This document shows positions 49,403 through 49,982 of a stretch of 49,982 nucleotides of DNA, piece after piece. The notes below the pieces were generated by a model. That model worked only from the letters and a program-made list of their open reading frames with translations, did not search any database and was not told the origin of the DNA. The stretch's first letter is position 1. Every line of letters starts with the position of its first letter. The stretch is taken from contig JAFCEK010000001.1 in assembly GCA_017609225.1 (NCBI GenBank), positions 1-49,982 on the forward strand, read 5' to 3'. Source of the stretch: Candidatus Aenigmatarchaeota archaeon (lineage in GTDB: Archaea; Aenigmatarchaeota; Aenigmatarchaeia; QMZP01). Position numbers and translations under genes: made by a program.

Positions 49403-49437
49403 AACCTTTTAAATTCCTTCCACAAAACAATGCTATT

Positions 49438-49982
49438 ATGAAAAAGGGAGATTTCATTGAGATTGAATATGTTGGCAGGGTTCTCGGCACAAACGAGATT
49501 TTTGACCTTACTGATGCAGAGCTGGCAAAAAAGGAAGGCATCTACAACCCCAAGCAGAAATACGGGCCTGTACTTGTCATAATAGGTGCAGGCATGACCA
49601 TACCAGGAGTGGAAAAACAGCTTGAATCCATGAATGTTGGCGAGAGGAAAGAGTTTGATATCATGCCGGAAGAGGGCTTTGGCAGGCGAGACCCAAGGCT
49701 GATAAAGATAATCTCAATGGCAAATTTCATCAGGCAGAACATAAATCCTGTTCCCGGTGCTTTTGTCACCATTAACAGAAGGAATGCCAGGATACAGTCT
49801 GTTGCAGGAGGCAGGGTAAGGGTTGATTTTAATCATCCCCTTGCAGGCAGAAGGCTCCATTATATGCTCAGCATTGTCAGGAAAATAACAAAAACCGCTG
49901 AAAAGGCAGAAGCGCTGCTGGATTATTACAACATAAAATCCGAGCAGAAACTCAGGGAAAACATCCTGGAGATAAAAACAGA
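49438..49982 (+). CDS. FKBP-type peptidyl-prolyl isomerase, C-terminus outside window
   Basis: An ATG at 49438 opens a frame that runs to the window edge (181 residues visible). MKKGDFIEIEYVGRVLGTNE, IGAGMTIPGVEKQLESMNVGE and the following EEGFGRRDPRLI are typical of archaeal FKBPs that carry an inserted flap (SlyD-like) domain. Residues after about 150 (KTAEKAEALLDYYN) belong to the extra C-terminal domain of the long archaeal form. It assists folding of proline-containing proteins in the cytoplasm. Confidence 0.9.
   Translation, partial: MKKGDFIEIEYVGRVLGTNEIFDLTDAELAKKEGIYNPKQKYGPVLVIIGAGMTIPGVEKQLESMNVGERKEFDIMPEEGFGRRDPRLIKIISMANFIRQNINPVPGAFVTINRRNARIQSVAGGRVRVDFNHPLAGRRLHYMLSIVRKITKTAEKAEALLDYYNIKSEQKLRENILEIKT

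Overview
This window looks like chromosome from a DPANN archaeon, most likely Woesearchaeota or a close relative. That placement is inferred from gene content and not proven. Support comes from the archaeal information-processing set (PCNA, archaeal AspRS and SerRS, exosome Rrp4/Rrp41/Rrp42, SBDS, Rpl37Ae, Rpo12, prefoldin, 20S proteasome, aCPSF1, NreA, Hef-type helicase, archaeal SepF), from TATA boxes about 25-30 bp before start codons with few Shine-Dalgarno (SD) sites, and from tRNA introns of bulge-helix-bulge (BHB) type. Coding density is high and intergenic gaps are short.

Layout. 1-4.7 kb: a cut TatD gene, a 76-bp tandem hairpin array, endonuclease III, a deoxyribosyltransferase-like gene broken by a dispersed repeat, a Nudix enzyme, PCNA, an OB-fold protein and AspRS. 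4.8-24.9 kb: a surface region with a 2150-residue Cys/Trp-repeat protein, a run of prepilin-like membrane-anchored proteins (one with an in-frame TGA), a 1464-residue repeat protein and two more anchored surface proteins. 25.0-32.6 kb: a stand-alone XPF nuclease, CTP synthase, retropepsin, a Hef-type helicase, a tiny Cys/Ser-rich ORF, SerRS and phosphoglycerate mutase. 32.7-38.5 kb: the archaeal proteasome-exosome superoperon, then UPF0147 and SepF; three of its genes are preceded by unusual tandem SD-hairpin leaders. 38.5-42.7 kb, minus strand: aCPSF1, proteasome beta, a Zn-ribbon protein, a DUF2073-like protein and an Era-like GTPase. 42.8-44.0 kb: three minus-strand tRNA genes (Gly-UCC, Pro-UGG, Thr-CGU) around a HIT gene. 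44.0-50.0 kb: an AmrS-like radical SAM enzyme, a flavodoxin-like reductase, NreA, a Zn-ribbon/HSP20-like protein, an HTH regulator with a palindromic operator, a nuclease-lamin-tail protein and an FKBP cut by the window end.

The strongest unusual signals are: (1) seven BHB introns in three tRNA genes, at acceptor 3/4, D-loop 20/21, anticodon 37/38 and T-loop 59/60, with the T-loop intron in all three; (2) repeated leader units in which SD sequences alternate with complementary CTCC segments before psmA, SBDS and sepF; (3) a 76-bp tandem array whose hairpin stems covary; (4) a roughly 110-120 bp double-hairpin element in four copies, one of which broke a gene and one of which cut into the 5' end of prefoldin beta; and (5) the surface-protein locus with shared Cys-rich membrane-anchor modules.
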